A stretch of DNA of 60,000 bases, taken from Strigamia acuminata (taxonomy: Eukaryota; Arthropoda; Chilopoda; Geophilomorpha; Linotaeniidae). The position numbers and the translations under genes are program-made. Positions 9,942-21,200 of the stretch are shown here, piece by piece. The notes under the pieces are model-generated. The model saw only the letters and a program-made list of their open reading frames with translations. It searched no databases and was not told the DNA's origin. The first letter of the stretch is position 1. The number at the start of each line of letters is the position of its first letter. Location: assembly GCA_949358305.1 (NCBI GenBank), contig OX442315.1, forward strand, positions 5,793,875 through 5,853,874, read 5' to 3'.

Positions 9942-10921
9942 TGCTGCGATCCGGGTTATTATCCACTTAATTTCTAATAAATTAAGCAGAAACCGCAGGT
10001 GAATGCTTAACAAGACTTATATCGCGGCCGAAACTTGTCTAGGGTTAAGTTTAAGGAAATAGGAATAAAAAGACAGTTTATTATGGTAATAAAAATCACA
10101 CAATTATTTATTCGGTTTAAATTACAATATATATTAATAATGATTATGAATATCACAAAATGCGACAAGTCGCAAGAATAAAATGAGCGGGAAACAATGA
10201 AACAAAGGAAGGGCTTGCAACGCCTGTTGCAAGCTACAAAGCGTCAGAAATGGCGCTTAAACAACGCGATGTTGTTGAGCGAAGGCAAATGTCTTCGTTT
10301 TCGGCAAACTCACGAACGATGGTCGAAGACGATGGTTCTCGTGGGTTTCTTCTACGGCTCGTGCGACGGCTCGGCGGCGGTGGTTGACGGCTGTAGGCGT
10401 CCGGCTCTCGTACGATGGCGGTGGCTGTCGTTCGCGCAACAGCGACGGCGATGGTTCACGATCGTCGGGAAACTTCTCTTCTCGATTGCTGGAATTAGCT
10501 ACGGCTAATTCAAGCAGAATTGCTGGCTTTGTGCTTTGGGTGGCACAAAGATAGCAGGTGAAACTGAGTTACAACGGTCCTCTATCAATACTTTTCTTTC
10601 AGGAGCAAAAGCAGTGATGTTGAGGTTGTTGTTGTATTTTTCAGAGTCTCGATTTGAGCCAAGGCGTGAGCCCAGCACGCTTCAATATTGCGCAGAAAAC
10701 CTGCGCACTTAGCTCAAATGGGTGCAACTAGTGGTTATTACACCATATTGCACCATAACGGCTAATAACCGTTTTCACCCCGGACAACCTGGGGTGATAT
10801 GTGCCTAGAGAGGATTTCTCCCCTCGGTCACATGATCTGACTTGGCGTGTGCCACAGTCAAATTAATTAGAAGACAATTAATTTTATCTTCTAAGTTGGT
10901 GAATATTTTGAGATCACCACA
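9942..10921 (-). repeat. 3' LTR of G1 (980 bp)
   Basis: In the element's sense it runs TGTGGTGATC to GATCGCAGCA. It is nearly identical to 21346-22325. Confidence 0.95.
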
Positions 10922-10934
10922 CATCCCCCCATTT
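10922..10934 (-). other. Polypurine tract of G1
   Basis: AAATGGGGGGATG (minus strand) abuts the 3' LTR. Confidence 0.75.
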
Positions 10935-10973
10935 AAGACGAATCTTACATGGAGAAAAAATGAACGAACCAAT

Positions 10974-13621
10974 TTATGATTCGTCCATGTTCTGAGTTCG
11001 CTCAGGCGTCAACGGGCGCATCATGTCCGTGGCGTCGTCCCTCGGATTTGACCGCTCGTTAACCGTACACAGGTCGCGACCTGCGTTTGGTCCGGAGACC
11101 ATTCCAGGGTTGACATGAAGCCAAACCTGGATGATTCTTGCCGAGTTCGCTCGGTTGAAAAATCCCAGCGCCGCAAACTCTATCGGATCCTCTGGCGCTA
11201 ATCGTGCTCTCAGGAGTCGATCATGGAGCACCGATGGTGGGCTTAACACCCGAATGTGGTCTTCGAGCCACATAAACACCTGCCTCGACAACTTGTGATT
11301 GTTGCTAAGCAGTGTTCGCGTATCCGGCGTCAAATAGAAGTGCGGATACAGGCGCATCAGAGTCTTGTATGCCGACTCTTTCTTCAGCGGCTTGACCTTC
11401 GTCTCCGGCTTGGCTGGCGGCGGCGGCGGCGGTGGACGTGAGTCTTCCGCCGTGGCATCGTCGAAATGGCTCGGCGAGCCCAAGAAAACCAACGCGGGTG
11501 CGGAGGTTGACGAGGGTGTGACGCCTCGTCCCTGCGCTCGACCAACTCCGGTGAGCTTACGGGGTTCGACTGCCCGTTGAACTCCGGCTGGAGTTTGAGA
11601 ACTTCCGGCGTTCTCCGGCCAAAACGAACATCCAGCGCCTTCTTGGGCCGACTGGAAAACAGCTAGTGACGCAGCTGCTGTGGCGCTCGTAACTGAAAGC
11701 GGTGTTCTTCCGGCCATTTGCGCCGTGGCCTTCGCAAAGGACCACTCGGTTCGCAACCGAACGGCGGCCTCTTCTTCGGTCTCGCCGTTTGCTACGACTT
11801 GCTTAATTAGCTCGGCCAAGATCGTAGGCGGGTCGAGCCGGAGGTGGTACCACAGCTCGACTTTCTTCTCCGACAGGCCCATCGGAGCGGTCCATAAGTA
11901 TGTAATGGCCGCCAACGCCTGTCCTGGCGAAGGAAGAACACCAGGGTACAACACCCTAGTCATCCCCGGAATTAGCTGACGCTGAAAATCCATCAGGCGG
12001 GGATCATCAATGGTATTGATGTCGGAAACTTCTAGCCTTTCAGCTAGTCTCTGCCAGTCCTTCTGCGACTCGGCGATCTGGGCGCGTTGGTATGCGTCCA
12101 GCTTTTGGAGCACTTCTTGCTGCGCTCTAATGGGTTGCTGCTCGTAGCAGGTCCATTGTGGGCCGAATGACTCACTAAAAAATGGCCGGAGTTGCAGGTT
12201 GCTAACTCCAGCCGGCAAGCGGGAAACATATCCATGTTCGGGCAAGCGGCTAGCGTGTCCAGGTACTGGCACGCTACAGTCGGGAGAGATATCACCGACG
12301 ACACGTCTTATGGCGTATGGAGTAGCCGGGTTGTCCACTTTGAACGTGGAGGCGGTTCGGCTACTTCGGGCGGACTGGATTGTGGAGTCCGATTCGAAAC
12401 TCAGCGAGGACGACGAGCCAAACGTCTCTGGTGTCCGTCCTCGTCGCGACTGCGGGCGTGATGGCGGTGCTTCAGTCGAATATGGGCGCGATCGCCTCTG
12501 TCGCTCTTCTCGATCGCGGCTCGATTCGCGGAACATTGGTTGGATTGGAACCGGCGGAGGGAGTTGCCCCACCCTCAAATCCTCGTCTTGCGGCGGAGGA
12601 TTGATGGCCGCTGGGGCCGGAATTTCATCTTCTTGATAAAAAGGGAGAGCGCAGCGCGCTTGCTCCTCTGCCTCCTGTTCTTGAGCCAGTTGTCGATTTT
12701 CGTCGACGCGAAGCTGCACTGCGGCAGCTCGGAGTGCTTTCGACGGGAAAAATCCCGGAAAAATCGTTGAAACACCCTGCGAGCGCCAACTGATGGAGCT
12801 CGGTTTGTGTGACGGGAAATTGCGGGTTCCCGTCACGAACGGACTTGCGGTACCGTCGCACGACTTTGCGTTGGGTCGTTTTGAGGTTCTTCCTCAATTG
12901 GGTGAGAGCACCGTAATTAATTCCGGTACTCTTTAGCGCTCTTCTGCGCTCGTGACGCTCTCGTGGCGTCACTGGCCACTGGTTGTGCAGCAACTCGGCA
13001 GCTAGTGGTCCTGGGGGGCTCTCGTCGAGCGTCCACTCGATTTCGTCGACACCGTCCACGTGAAGGCGCTCGATGAATCGACCTCTTGCTCCAAATCCTT
13101 GCAGAGCCGATCTGCTGAAGTCGTGGCGCAGCTTCCACCACGTGTTGTTCGCCGTCTTCAGTCTTCTGATTTTTTCGGGCAATGCCGCTCGAAAAATCAG
13201 CGGGTGTTGGGTCGGCACATGATCGGGGAGCGCAAACGGCGTCTCTCGATCCCTCTCGATCTATATTCGAAAAAATAAATAAATAAATTAGTTTATTTAA
13301 AAATAAACAAATAATTTCTTATTTGAAATATTTTTTAAGCTTAGCGCTTGTGGCAGTGAGCCACTAAGGGATGTTGGTTGTCATGGCAACTCCCTTTGCA
13401 CATGCTTGAAGCACGTGACTTTTATAGCCGCCATTTTTATTTTTTAGCGGCTTGTGTTTGAAGTCAGGAAAAGTGAAATTACTCAATTTTTCTGACTGAA
13501 ACACCAAGTGAAAATTATTTTAATAATTTACCCTCTGTTTTAACGATAATTGGACATCGTTACCGGCTCCTTCCATCGGCGTTTCCTCGTCCGCATGGAG
13601 GTTGACTTCGTCGTCTGCCAT
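10974..13621 (-). CDS. G1 accessory third ORF, spliced, function unknown
   Basis: This lies where env would be, but it has no signal peptide, hydrophobic segment or known domain. Exon a starts at ATG 13621 (MADDEVNLHADEET) and ends at 13532 before GTAAAT. A 271-nt intron ends ATATAG at 13261, and exon b continues in frame from 13260 (IERDRETPFALPDH). That frame is open to 12625, but the continuation to 10974 is in the +1 frame, which has no ATG until well inside. A frameshift between about 12836 and 12740 must therefore join them. The combined product would be about 790 aa. The N-terminal part is basic, the middle is rich in proline, serine and arginine, and the C-terminal part looks helical. 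An upstream intron with donor GTAAGT (about 13724) and acceptor TTTCTAG (13658) precedes the ATG. The frameshift may be a mutation, a recoding site or a sequence error. Confidence 0.6.
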
Positions 13622-13847
13622 TCGTTTTCTTTTTCGCGTCGAAAAAGAAATTCTTTCGGCTAGAAAGAATTAATAAAGTATATTAAATATATTTATCGAA
13701 TTTTTCTATCAGAAAAATAACTTACAGTTTGCTGGGTCAATAAAAACTGTCGTGCTGTATCAGAGTCGATGCATCCACTTCAAAACTTATCGGAAAAGTG
13801 GCTAAGTTCGTTGATTGGAGCAACGAACTTGTTTCGGTGACACCGAA

Positions 13848-13911
13848 TGACGTCACAAGTTATAACGCATTGTGAACGTTGTCATTCGAGTATTTACTAC
13901 GAATGACGTCA
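13848..13911 (-). promoter_or_regulatory. Paired TGACGTCA sites before the G1 third ORF
   Basis: Two perfect CRE/ATF palindromes, 13848-13855 and 13904-13911, each followed by TTCG on the minus strand, lie between the pol stop and the leader intron of the third ORF. They could form an internal promoter for a separate transcript. The motif is clear; its use is inferred. Confidence 0.4.
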
Positions 13912-13963
13912 CGAGATTGCTCTCTCGGATCTTTTGGGTAAACCCAAAAGGTGAAAGTCAACG

Positions 13964-16900
13964 CTATGTCTTGACTCGCGGAACGCGAGATCTCAAGTTG
14001 TACTTTGACTTTCGCGAAGTACAATCCAACTTGTTTAGATTGTCATCAGCATCGTCTCCAATGTCAGATGAGTTATTTTCTTCATTGTTTGAAATTTTCT
14101 CTTTCTCTAAAAACATTTCCTTTTCTAGATTTTCATCAAGAGAAACATTTTCAAGTCGCTTGTTTATTTCATCGACTTCGTTATTTTTGAGTTTCGATTT
14201 TTCACTCGATTCCGTGTTTTCGACAGGAATTTTGGATAATTCAACATCATCCAAGGTATTAACAATATTTTTTGTTTTTTGACCCACTTCCTCCCCTTCC
14301 AGCCAAATTTCTTGGTTGAAAACGGGAAAGTACGGCATTAATTCAGTGCCGTGAACAGCTGGATAAATTTTATTATCGCTCAGCCGTCGAAGTTGAAAGG
14401 CGCCTCCTTGTAACCTTTTGACAATTACATAAGGCCCATTCCTTTTTGGTAAAATGCCCGCTGCTATTCCTTTAGCGGCATTTGAGAGAATATGAGACTC
14501 TCGCCAGACTAAATCATTTTGTCTGAAGTTGTCGAATTTCTTATCTGATTTTTCAGCTTCGACACGGCGTCTCAAATCTAAGACGTGAGACATCATATGC
14601 TGATACGTCTCTGCAATTATTGTTTCTAATTTCTGAACATATAAATGCAGATTTTTTGGGTCAATGACTAAAATTCCTTCCGGAATTCTTGGATCCCAAG
14701 GAATTCTTAATTCTCGGAAAAAATTTAAGAAAGCTGGAGAATAATCTCTGCCTCTTGTTACAGTTGTTCTCAAACTGAATGCAAATTCGCGTAGATACTC
14801 ATCCCATTGGTCGTGAATATCTAAATAAATCGAAACTAAATATTTAATATCTCGATTGGTTCTCTCCACAGGATTGCTTTGTGGATGATAAATCGATGTC
14901 GGTGTTCGCGACATGTCGAATTTTTTGCAAAATTCTTTATAGACCTGTGATCGAAATTGTGGTCCATTATCACTTATGATTTGTCTCGGAAATCCGAAAG
15001 TCATTGATAAGTGATAAATTGTGTTGGCAACTTTTATTGCCGTTGGATTACACATTGGAAATAATTCGGGCCAATGTGTAGCGACATCTACGATGACGCA
15101 AATGTGGGTGTTGTTTTTTCTGGTTCTTGGTTTGGGACCAGACAAATCCACACTGAGGCAGTCAAATGGTCCAAATGGTCCAATTTGAGCGCCTTCAATT
15201 TCGGTCTTTGATCTCGGCTTACATGCCTGACATCCTTGACAATGCTGAATAAAACGTGTAATATCACGTTTCATACCTTTCCAGGTATAAACTCTTCGAG
15301 TTCTGTACATTGTCCTCGCAATGCCTGGGTGGCCGGACAGTGGATGTCCGTGCATCAACCAAATGATTTTATAAATCAATTTTCTTGGCACAACAACTTT
15401 AAGTGCCCTACCATCCTCTCCTAGTTCATCTGTGGAGGTAGGATGATAATGGAGTAACATATCTTCTTCAATGAGATAAGTACTCGCGTGTCTTTCAAAA
15501 TTTCTTCTTTGAAGACGAGTTACTATGTAACTTGGATATTGCTTGTTTAACAAGTAATTGCGAATATGTTGGCAAAATTTGTCTGCTTTTTGCTCTGCAA
15601 TAATGTCATCTCTCGTTGGAGGATCACATTCCAATTGTCTAGCAATTTTAGCTGCAAATGCTTTAATTAAAACATTTGTTGTTGGCAGCTCGAATTTTTT
15701 AGCCATCATAGCTCTTAATTCGACGTCAGGGGTTCCTGACGGATCATGCATGTTAATACAAAAATTAATTAATGCTTGATCATCTTCATTAACAATTATT
15801 GATTTGGGTAATTCGTTCAATTTTCCCATTTGCCAACTTCGGCAAGGAGATGGACAATATGATAATAAATCATCGTTATCGCCATCGTCTTCTGGTTCGT
15901 CAGGCGCGCTGACAGGTGCACGTGACAATGCGTCTGCTATTACATTCAGCGGACCTTTGACGTACTGTATTTCGAACGAATACGCCATCAGCTCCATTTG
16001 CCAACGAGCTAATCTGCCCGACGGGTCAGATAACGACATCAACCACTTAAGTGCTTGGTGATCCGTTTGTACAGTGAATGTAGTGTACTCTAAGTATGGG
16101 CGAAATTTGCGCAATCCCCATACTACTGCGAGACATTCCAATTCTGTCACAGTATAATTCTTTTCAGCGGGTTGCAAGCTTCTGCTTGCGTACACGCATG
16201 GCATTTCGACTTCTTGGCCATCCACAATTTTCTTTTGTGTAAGGGCTGCACCCAACCCTTGTCTACTGGCGTCAGTATGAACAATAAACGGCATGTACAA
16301 GTCAGGCATCTTCATTGTTTCAGCATTCGTAAGCAAGTCTTTTATTGCGTCGAATGCTGCCTGATGATGCAGTTCCCAATCGAACTCCGCATCTTTCTTC
16401 AAGAGAGGCCTTAGTGGTTCTGCCACTGTGGCCAAATTCTTGATTAGGCGGTGAAAGAAATTCACCATGCCTAGAAATCTTTGTAATTCCTTAAGATTGG
16501 TAGGAGCTGGAAATTGCGTAATTGCAGCGACTTTTTTAGGGTCTACTGCAAGTCCTTCTACTCCTACTTTGTAGCCTAGAAAAATTAATTCCTTTCTACA
16601 GAGATGCATCTTGCCAGGATGCGCATGTAAATTAGCTTCTGCCAATTTTTTAAACACTATATCTAAATGTTTAATGTGTTCTTCGAACGATTTGGATACA
16701 ACAATTATGTCATCCAAATATGCCCATGCAAATTTTCTGTAAACGTCACCCAAAACTTTTTCCATCAATTCTTGGAAAGTAGTTGGTGCGTTTACTAATC
16801 CGAAAGGCATGACTAAAAACATTAGTCTTCCCATTGGGCTCCAGAAGGCAGTCTTTTCTCTGTCTTCAGGTCGCAATTCTATCTGCCAATATCCCTTGGT

Positions 16901-18223
16901 CAGATCTATAGTACTGACCCATTCGAATTCTCCGATTTCTCGCAGAATTTCCTCAATTGTTGGCATTTGAGGTGGGTTGTACTTAGTATGTGTATTGATG
17001 GGGCGAAAATCAATGCACAAGCGTGGGTCGTTTCCTGGTCGCATGACTAGGACTGGCCGCATTCCGTAATCGCCTTCAGCTTTGACGACTACGCCTTTGT
17101 CAATCATGTCTTGACAAAGTTGTCTGATTATTTCCCTTTTTTGAGGGTTTATGCTCTTAAAGGGGACACGGATGGGTTTCTCCGTGTCAAGCTCAATTTT
17201 GTGCTTAACCAGGTGTGTTTTACCTGGATCTTTAGAAATAATCCTTTTATGTTTGGATAACATCTTTTCTAATAATTTGGATTGCTCCAAATTTAAGTTA
17301 GCTTCTTCGACTAACTTTTGGATGAATTTCTCTTCATCAATTTTGCCTTGAGTTACACTTGCAGCGTAAGCTTTTGCAAAGGTCACAAATGAGGAATCGG
17401 GTTCCTCTATTTTCTCCAAATAACGTTCCAGCAACGCTTGTGGAATGTAGGGTAAATCTGCATCCACAGGTTGCGTGAAATTCCAAGACATCGTCTGTGG
17501 ATTAGGTTGGATTTTTAATTTATTCATAAAATCGCAACCCAATAGTACCATTGGATACTTATTTGGTATTACGATGAACGGATGACGTAACGTGCCATGT
17601 GTCCATCGAAATGAAAGATGAATGGTTCCATCTGGAGTGACTTCTTCACTTGCCGTCGTAACTCTGACACCAGGTCCGATAGGTCGTAGATATTTTTCTA
17701 GACCTAATTGATTAATAACTGAAGTGGCTAGGAAGCTTTTATTTGCTCCTGAGTCCAACATACCAGTTATTACACCTTTTAACGTTTCTAACTTTAACGT
17801 CGGAAGGTCTTGGCTGTTTGGTATTCCAGCCAGTTTGCACTCAAACTTGCGCAATTTATGATGAATTGTAATTGGAGGCTCCAAAGGCAATTCATCTAAT
17901 AACTCATTGGTATCGAGAGTTGTAGTTGCAAATAACTTAATGCATTCCTCAATTCCAGGTGTCTCTGGAACTGAGCTTGGTCTATCATCTTTAATTTCGA
18001 CTTTATCTTTAATATTGGAAGTGTCTTCTTCAGTCGGGGTTTCGCCGACAATCTCCTTTTTTACATCAAGAGATCCTTTTTCCTTTAGTTCTGTTTGACG
18101 AATTAATTCATCAATAACTTCTCCAACATCTTCCATTATCTTCAGATTTTCATTCTCTGATTCCGATTTCGGAGGTGACGCAGCGTCCACTAGACCTGAT
18201 GGATCTGCGTCTACAAGTTTTTT
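13964..18223 (-). CDS. G1 Pol (protease, RT, RNase H, integrase)
   Basis: The frame is open from the slippery site at 18217-18223 to the stop at 13964, about 1418 codons. I see no ATG near its start, and the first candidate 'start' at 18190 is GTG, so it is read as a Gag-Pol fusion. Positions counted from 18190: a hydrophilic acidic start; protease DSGA near 146; reverse transcriptase with YLDD near 491; RNase H HTDASRQG near 634; integrase zinc finger HPLSGHPGIART...CQGCQACK near 950-990; and catalytic D (SVDLSGP, 1013), D (ISDNGPQF, 1073) and E (NPVERTNRD, 1107). The order RNase H then integrase is that of Ty3/gypsy. No chromodomain was seen. The tail is acidic. All catalytic residues are present and there are no stops. 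Confidence 0.95.
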   Translation of the reverse strand, partial: KKLVDADPSGLVDAASPPKSESENENLKIMEDVGEVIDELIRQTELKEKGSLDVKKEIVGETPTEEDTSNIKDKVEIKDDRPSSVPETPGIEECIKLFATTTLDTNELLDELPLEPPITIHHKLRKFECKLAGIPNSQDLPTLKLETLKGVITGMLDSGANKSFLATSVINQLGLEKYLRPIGPGVRVTTASEEVTPDGTIHLSFRWTHGTLRHPFIVIPNKYPMVLLGCDFMNKLKIQPNPQTMSWNFTQPVDADLPYIPQALLERYLEKIEEPDSSFVTFAKAYAASVTQGKIDEEKFIQKLVEEANLNLEQSKLLEKMLSKHKRIISKDPGKTHLVKHKIELDTEKPIRVPFKSINPQKREIIRQLCQDMIDKGVVVKAEGDYGMRPVLVMRPGNDPRLCIDFRPINTHTKYNPPQMPTIEEILREIGEFEWVSTIDLTKGYWQIELRPEDREKTAFWSPMGRLMFLVMPFGLVNAPTTFQELMEKVLGDVYRKFAWAYLDDIIVVSKSFEEHIKHLDIVFKKLAEANLHAHPGKMHLCRKELIFLGYKVGVEGLAVDPKKVAAITQFPAPTNLKELQRFLGMVNFFHRLIKNLATVAEPLRPLLKKDAEFDWELHHQAAFDAIKDLLTNAETMKMPDLYMPFIVHTDASRQGLGAALTQKKIVDGQEVEMPCVYASRSLQPAEKNYTVTELECLAVVWGLRKFRPYLEYTTFTVQTDHQALKWLMSLSDPSGRLARWQMELMAYSFEIQYVKGPLNVIADALSRAPVSAPDEPEDDGDNDDLLSYCPSPCRSWQMGKLNELPKSIIVNEDDQALINFCINMHDPSGTPDVELRAMMAKKFELPTTNVLIKAFAAKIARQLECDPPTRDDIIAEQKADKFCQHIRNYLLNKQYPSYIVTRLQRRNFERHASTYLIEEDMLLHYHPTSTDELGEDGRALKVVVPRKLIYKIIWLMHGHPLSGHPGIARTMYRTRRVYTWKGMKRDITRFIQHCQGCQACKPRSKTEIEGAQIGPFGPFDCLSVDLSGPKPRTRKNNTHICVIVDVATHWPELFPMCNPTAIKVANTIYHLSMTFGFPRQIISDNGPQFRSQVYKEFCKKFDMSRTPTSIYHPQSNPVERTNRDIKYLVSIYLDIHDQWDEYLREFAFSLRTTVTRGRDYSPAFLNFFRELRIPWDPRIPEGILVIDPKNLHLYVQKLETIIAETYQHMMSHVLDLRRRVEAEKSDKKFDNFRQNDLVWRESHILSNAAKGIAAGILPKRNGPYVIVKRLQGGAFQLRRLSDNKIYPAVHGTELMPYFPVFNQEIWLEGEEVGQKTKNIVNTLDDVELSKIPVENTESSEKSKLKNNEVDEINKRLENVSLDENLEKEMFLEKEKISNNEENNSSDIGDDADDNLNKLDCTSRKSKYNLRSRVPRVKT
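18177..18223 (-). promoter_or_regulatory. -1 ribosomal frameshift signal between gag and pol
   Basis: The heptamer A AAA AAC (18217-18223) is in the gag frame two codons before the gag stop TAG (18211-18213). Five nt later, GACGCAG (18205-18211) can pair with CTGCGTC (18177-18183), and TCCA/TGGA can extend the stem around a 10-nt loop. A slip by -1 on the heptamer enters the open pol frame directly. Heptamer, spacing and stem all fit the standard model. Confidence 0.85.
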
Positions 18224-21200
18224 CGAAACATGTCAGTTATGATCTTGACTGCTTTTTCAAACTCAGCTGTTGACACTGGTTTGTCCTTTTTAGAGGAAGG
18301 GCAGTCTTTTTGCCAATGCCCTAATTTTTTGCATAAATTGCATGGATCAGTGGCAGGCGATTTCTTTTTTGTTGCTGCTGGTGAGGCAGAACGAGAACGA
18401 GCGTCATACCGGCGCTCAGGCGACACCGCAGGTGATTTTGAATTCCTTTCGGTATTCACCTTTGATGCGTCAAATGAAACATTTTTTGGTTTCATTTTTG
18501 GCTTCCATTTGCCTGCAACGGGGTTATTTTTTGCTAACAACGCCGCTGCTTTGGCCAATAAAGCCAACGTCTCATCTCCCGCTTCCTCCTCCTCTTCAGC
18601 TTCTTCAGCTTCAGATGGCGGAGTTTCAGCTCCAGTTATATTGGCGTGTAACTTAGGGACTGAATGAGGATTTTTGACGTCCTTTTTGGAAGATTCTTTT
18701 TTCGAACTCTTCCCTTCCACCTCGTCTAGAAAGTCTTCGTAACTAGGTGGCTGCAACAATTTCAAACCATTGAAGGTTTCATTGTTTTGCTCAGCGAGTC
18801 TTTTCTCTCGCTTTAAGTACGCTGACCTTTCGCTATCTGTAAGGTAAGCTTTGTACTTTTCGTCAATGCGCAATTGATTGACCTCCATGAACTCGTTTAA
18901 CTCGGAGAATTTCCCCGGGTCGGGAGCGTCCGACATCATCAGAATATTTTTACTATATTCTGTGAGACCAGCTCTAAACTGATCATCTGCTGTTGCATCA
19001 GTAACAGCATGTGGCATTCTGCCAAGCAGATTCTCTGCTCTTAGCATGTACGAATGTAAGCTTTCGCCTTTTCGTTGCTTAAGACATCTCCAGAGCGTCT
19101 TGATGTCTTCGCTCGATTCACCAAATTTAAACATAAATTGTTTAACGAAGTCATCCCACTTCGTGAAGTCTTTCCTGCGAAACCACTCCTTGACATCGCC
19201 AACCAGTATTCTTGGTACTAGATGGGCCAATGCACCTTCACAGCCAAAACTGTGAACTTTGCCTAGTTCGAATATTTCCAGCAAGAGGTTTGACCCTGCT
19301 TGCCAATTTCCATTATAGGCATGTGGGATAACTCGATCCCATCTAATGAACTTTTCATCTGTTGTTTGATGAGTCCATTTATCAGAAGTAAATTCATTTA
19401 TTTTTTGCAAAATAATTTTATCCCTTCTGCTTTTTCGCTGTTGTTGAGCATTTTGCCTCAACAACTGGTCAATCTCATCCTTCGTGTAGAAATCGGGTCT
19501 TTGAGTTCTACCACGTGTTCTGTGACGAGATCGCCCTCTCACACTGGGGTGTGAGGAATCTGTATCTGACGCAGATTCATAATTCGAATTTGGCGGCGGA
19601 TCGGGGTCCGGAGGATCGTCGCCATCTGGCGGACGACGGTCTCCATTTGGTGGTCCCCTTCCATTTCGATTGCCATTCGAATTGTGGTCACGTGAGTGGC
19701 CACCTCCATGTCCATCTGAACTGTCTCCACCTGGTGGGTCACCACCTGGCGGATTTCCACGGTATCTCGGCCCATCACGGATGTCGTTGTGACAATCTCG
19801 TTTTGGTGAGCCTTCTCGCGGATTATCGTGTGACCGTCCACGATCGTGTGGTTTCTCACGTTCTTTATTCTTTTTCTCTAGCATTCCGATTAATCGGTCG
19901 CTATTGCTAAAGAATCGATCCGAATTTTGCGGAACGTTTGGGGAATGATATTCGGTCGGGTCTGGTTGTCGCTTTCGCTTTTTGCGACTGTGATGACTAT
20001 TACGGCTTCCACGACTACTGCGTGAGTCATCACTGTCAGTCCAACTTGATTGTCGACTGACTTTTGGTTTAGCTGATGTTAAATCAATCAACTCAGGTGA
20101 TTTGGAAGCACCTTTTTGCAAAACTGGGGCTGGCTTTGCAAAATTATCTTCGCCACAAACGTCTTGTACTTTTTGTACGACTACTGCAAAGTTTTCTTGT
20201 ACCGTCAATAGATCTGCGCGAAGAATTTCGTTTTCACGAGCTTGCGCAGCTAAGTCGGCACGTAATAACTGCTCTGCAGTACTTTGACTTTTGGCGGCTT
20301 GACCAGCATCAATTACGGACTGCTGTCGAGCGAGAAATACTTCGTTTTCTCGTTGTGCTAATCTCTTAGCTCTTGCTGCTTGTTCTGCAGCATAATTCTC
20401 GTAATTTCGAGAAGTGGAGGGGATTATTTCCCTCGCTCGAACTGGGGCGGTTAGTTCGGCAGTCATTAAATTTGTGTTGGCTTCTCGCAAATTTGCGTTG
20501 GCCAATCTCAAATTTTCATTAGCAATTTCTAAATCTTTTTGTGCTTGATTTAGTTGCTCGAGCCTTTGTTGTTGCTCTTCGTCAGTAATTAGCCAGGAAG
20601 CTTTTTCCTGCTCTAATTGTAACAACTTAACATGGTCATTCGCACGTTGTTGTTTTAGTTCGGCATTTTGCTGCTGCATTTCTGCATGCATTCGCTCGAA
20701 CTCTGCTTGCAAGCCTGTTCTGACGATTTCAACGTCTTTTTGACATTGTTTGCGAACCATAGCTTTGTGGATTTGTTCCACAGTCATTTTGCTAGTGACT
20801 TTTACTCCCTCGAGCCTAGCTTGCTCACGGAGTGTGTCCATCATGGTAACACGCACGGGAGAATGAGAAACTTCCATATTGGAGTTCTCAGAATCTTGCT
20901 GTGCTGCACCTTGAACCGGTGATGAATTCAGCGAGTGCTCTGCACTTGATGATTGAATTCGTAAATTCAAATCATCGTTTTGCGTCTTGGAACGGCCACT
21001 TTCAGTTGGATTATTTAAGTCCAACTGGCCGCTTGGCGGGGATGGCTGTTGTCGCTCCAACGCTTGCGTGAATTCATTCACGATTAACTGTGCCGAGTTA
21101 CAGTTAGCTGTTTGATCCATGGCTTCAAACAGTTCTTGTGACTCAGTCACTTCTTGATCCACGACCGGTAGATCGATCGCCACTCGTCTCTTCGCCGGCC

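Noticed and set aside
10197-10508. A 103-aa open frame on the plus strand, also at 21601-21912
   Set aside because: It lies antisense within both LTRs of G1 and is repeated only because the LTR is. No start context, domain or codon signal supports it.
10974-12836. The third G1 ORF as an envelope gene
   Set aside because: No signal peptide, furin-type site or membrane segment was seen. It is P/S/R-rich and helical, so I call it accessory with unknown function.
14076-18098. Plus-strand frames opposite G1 pol
   Set aside because: Shadows of pol, with no conserved motif of their own.
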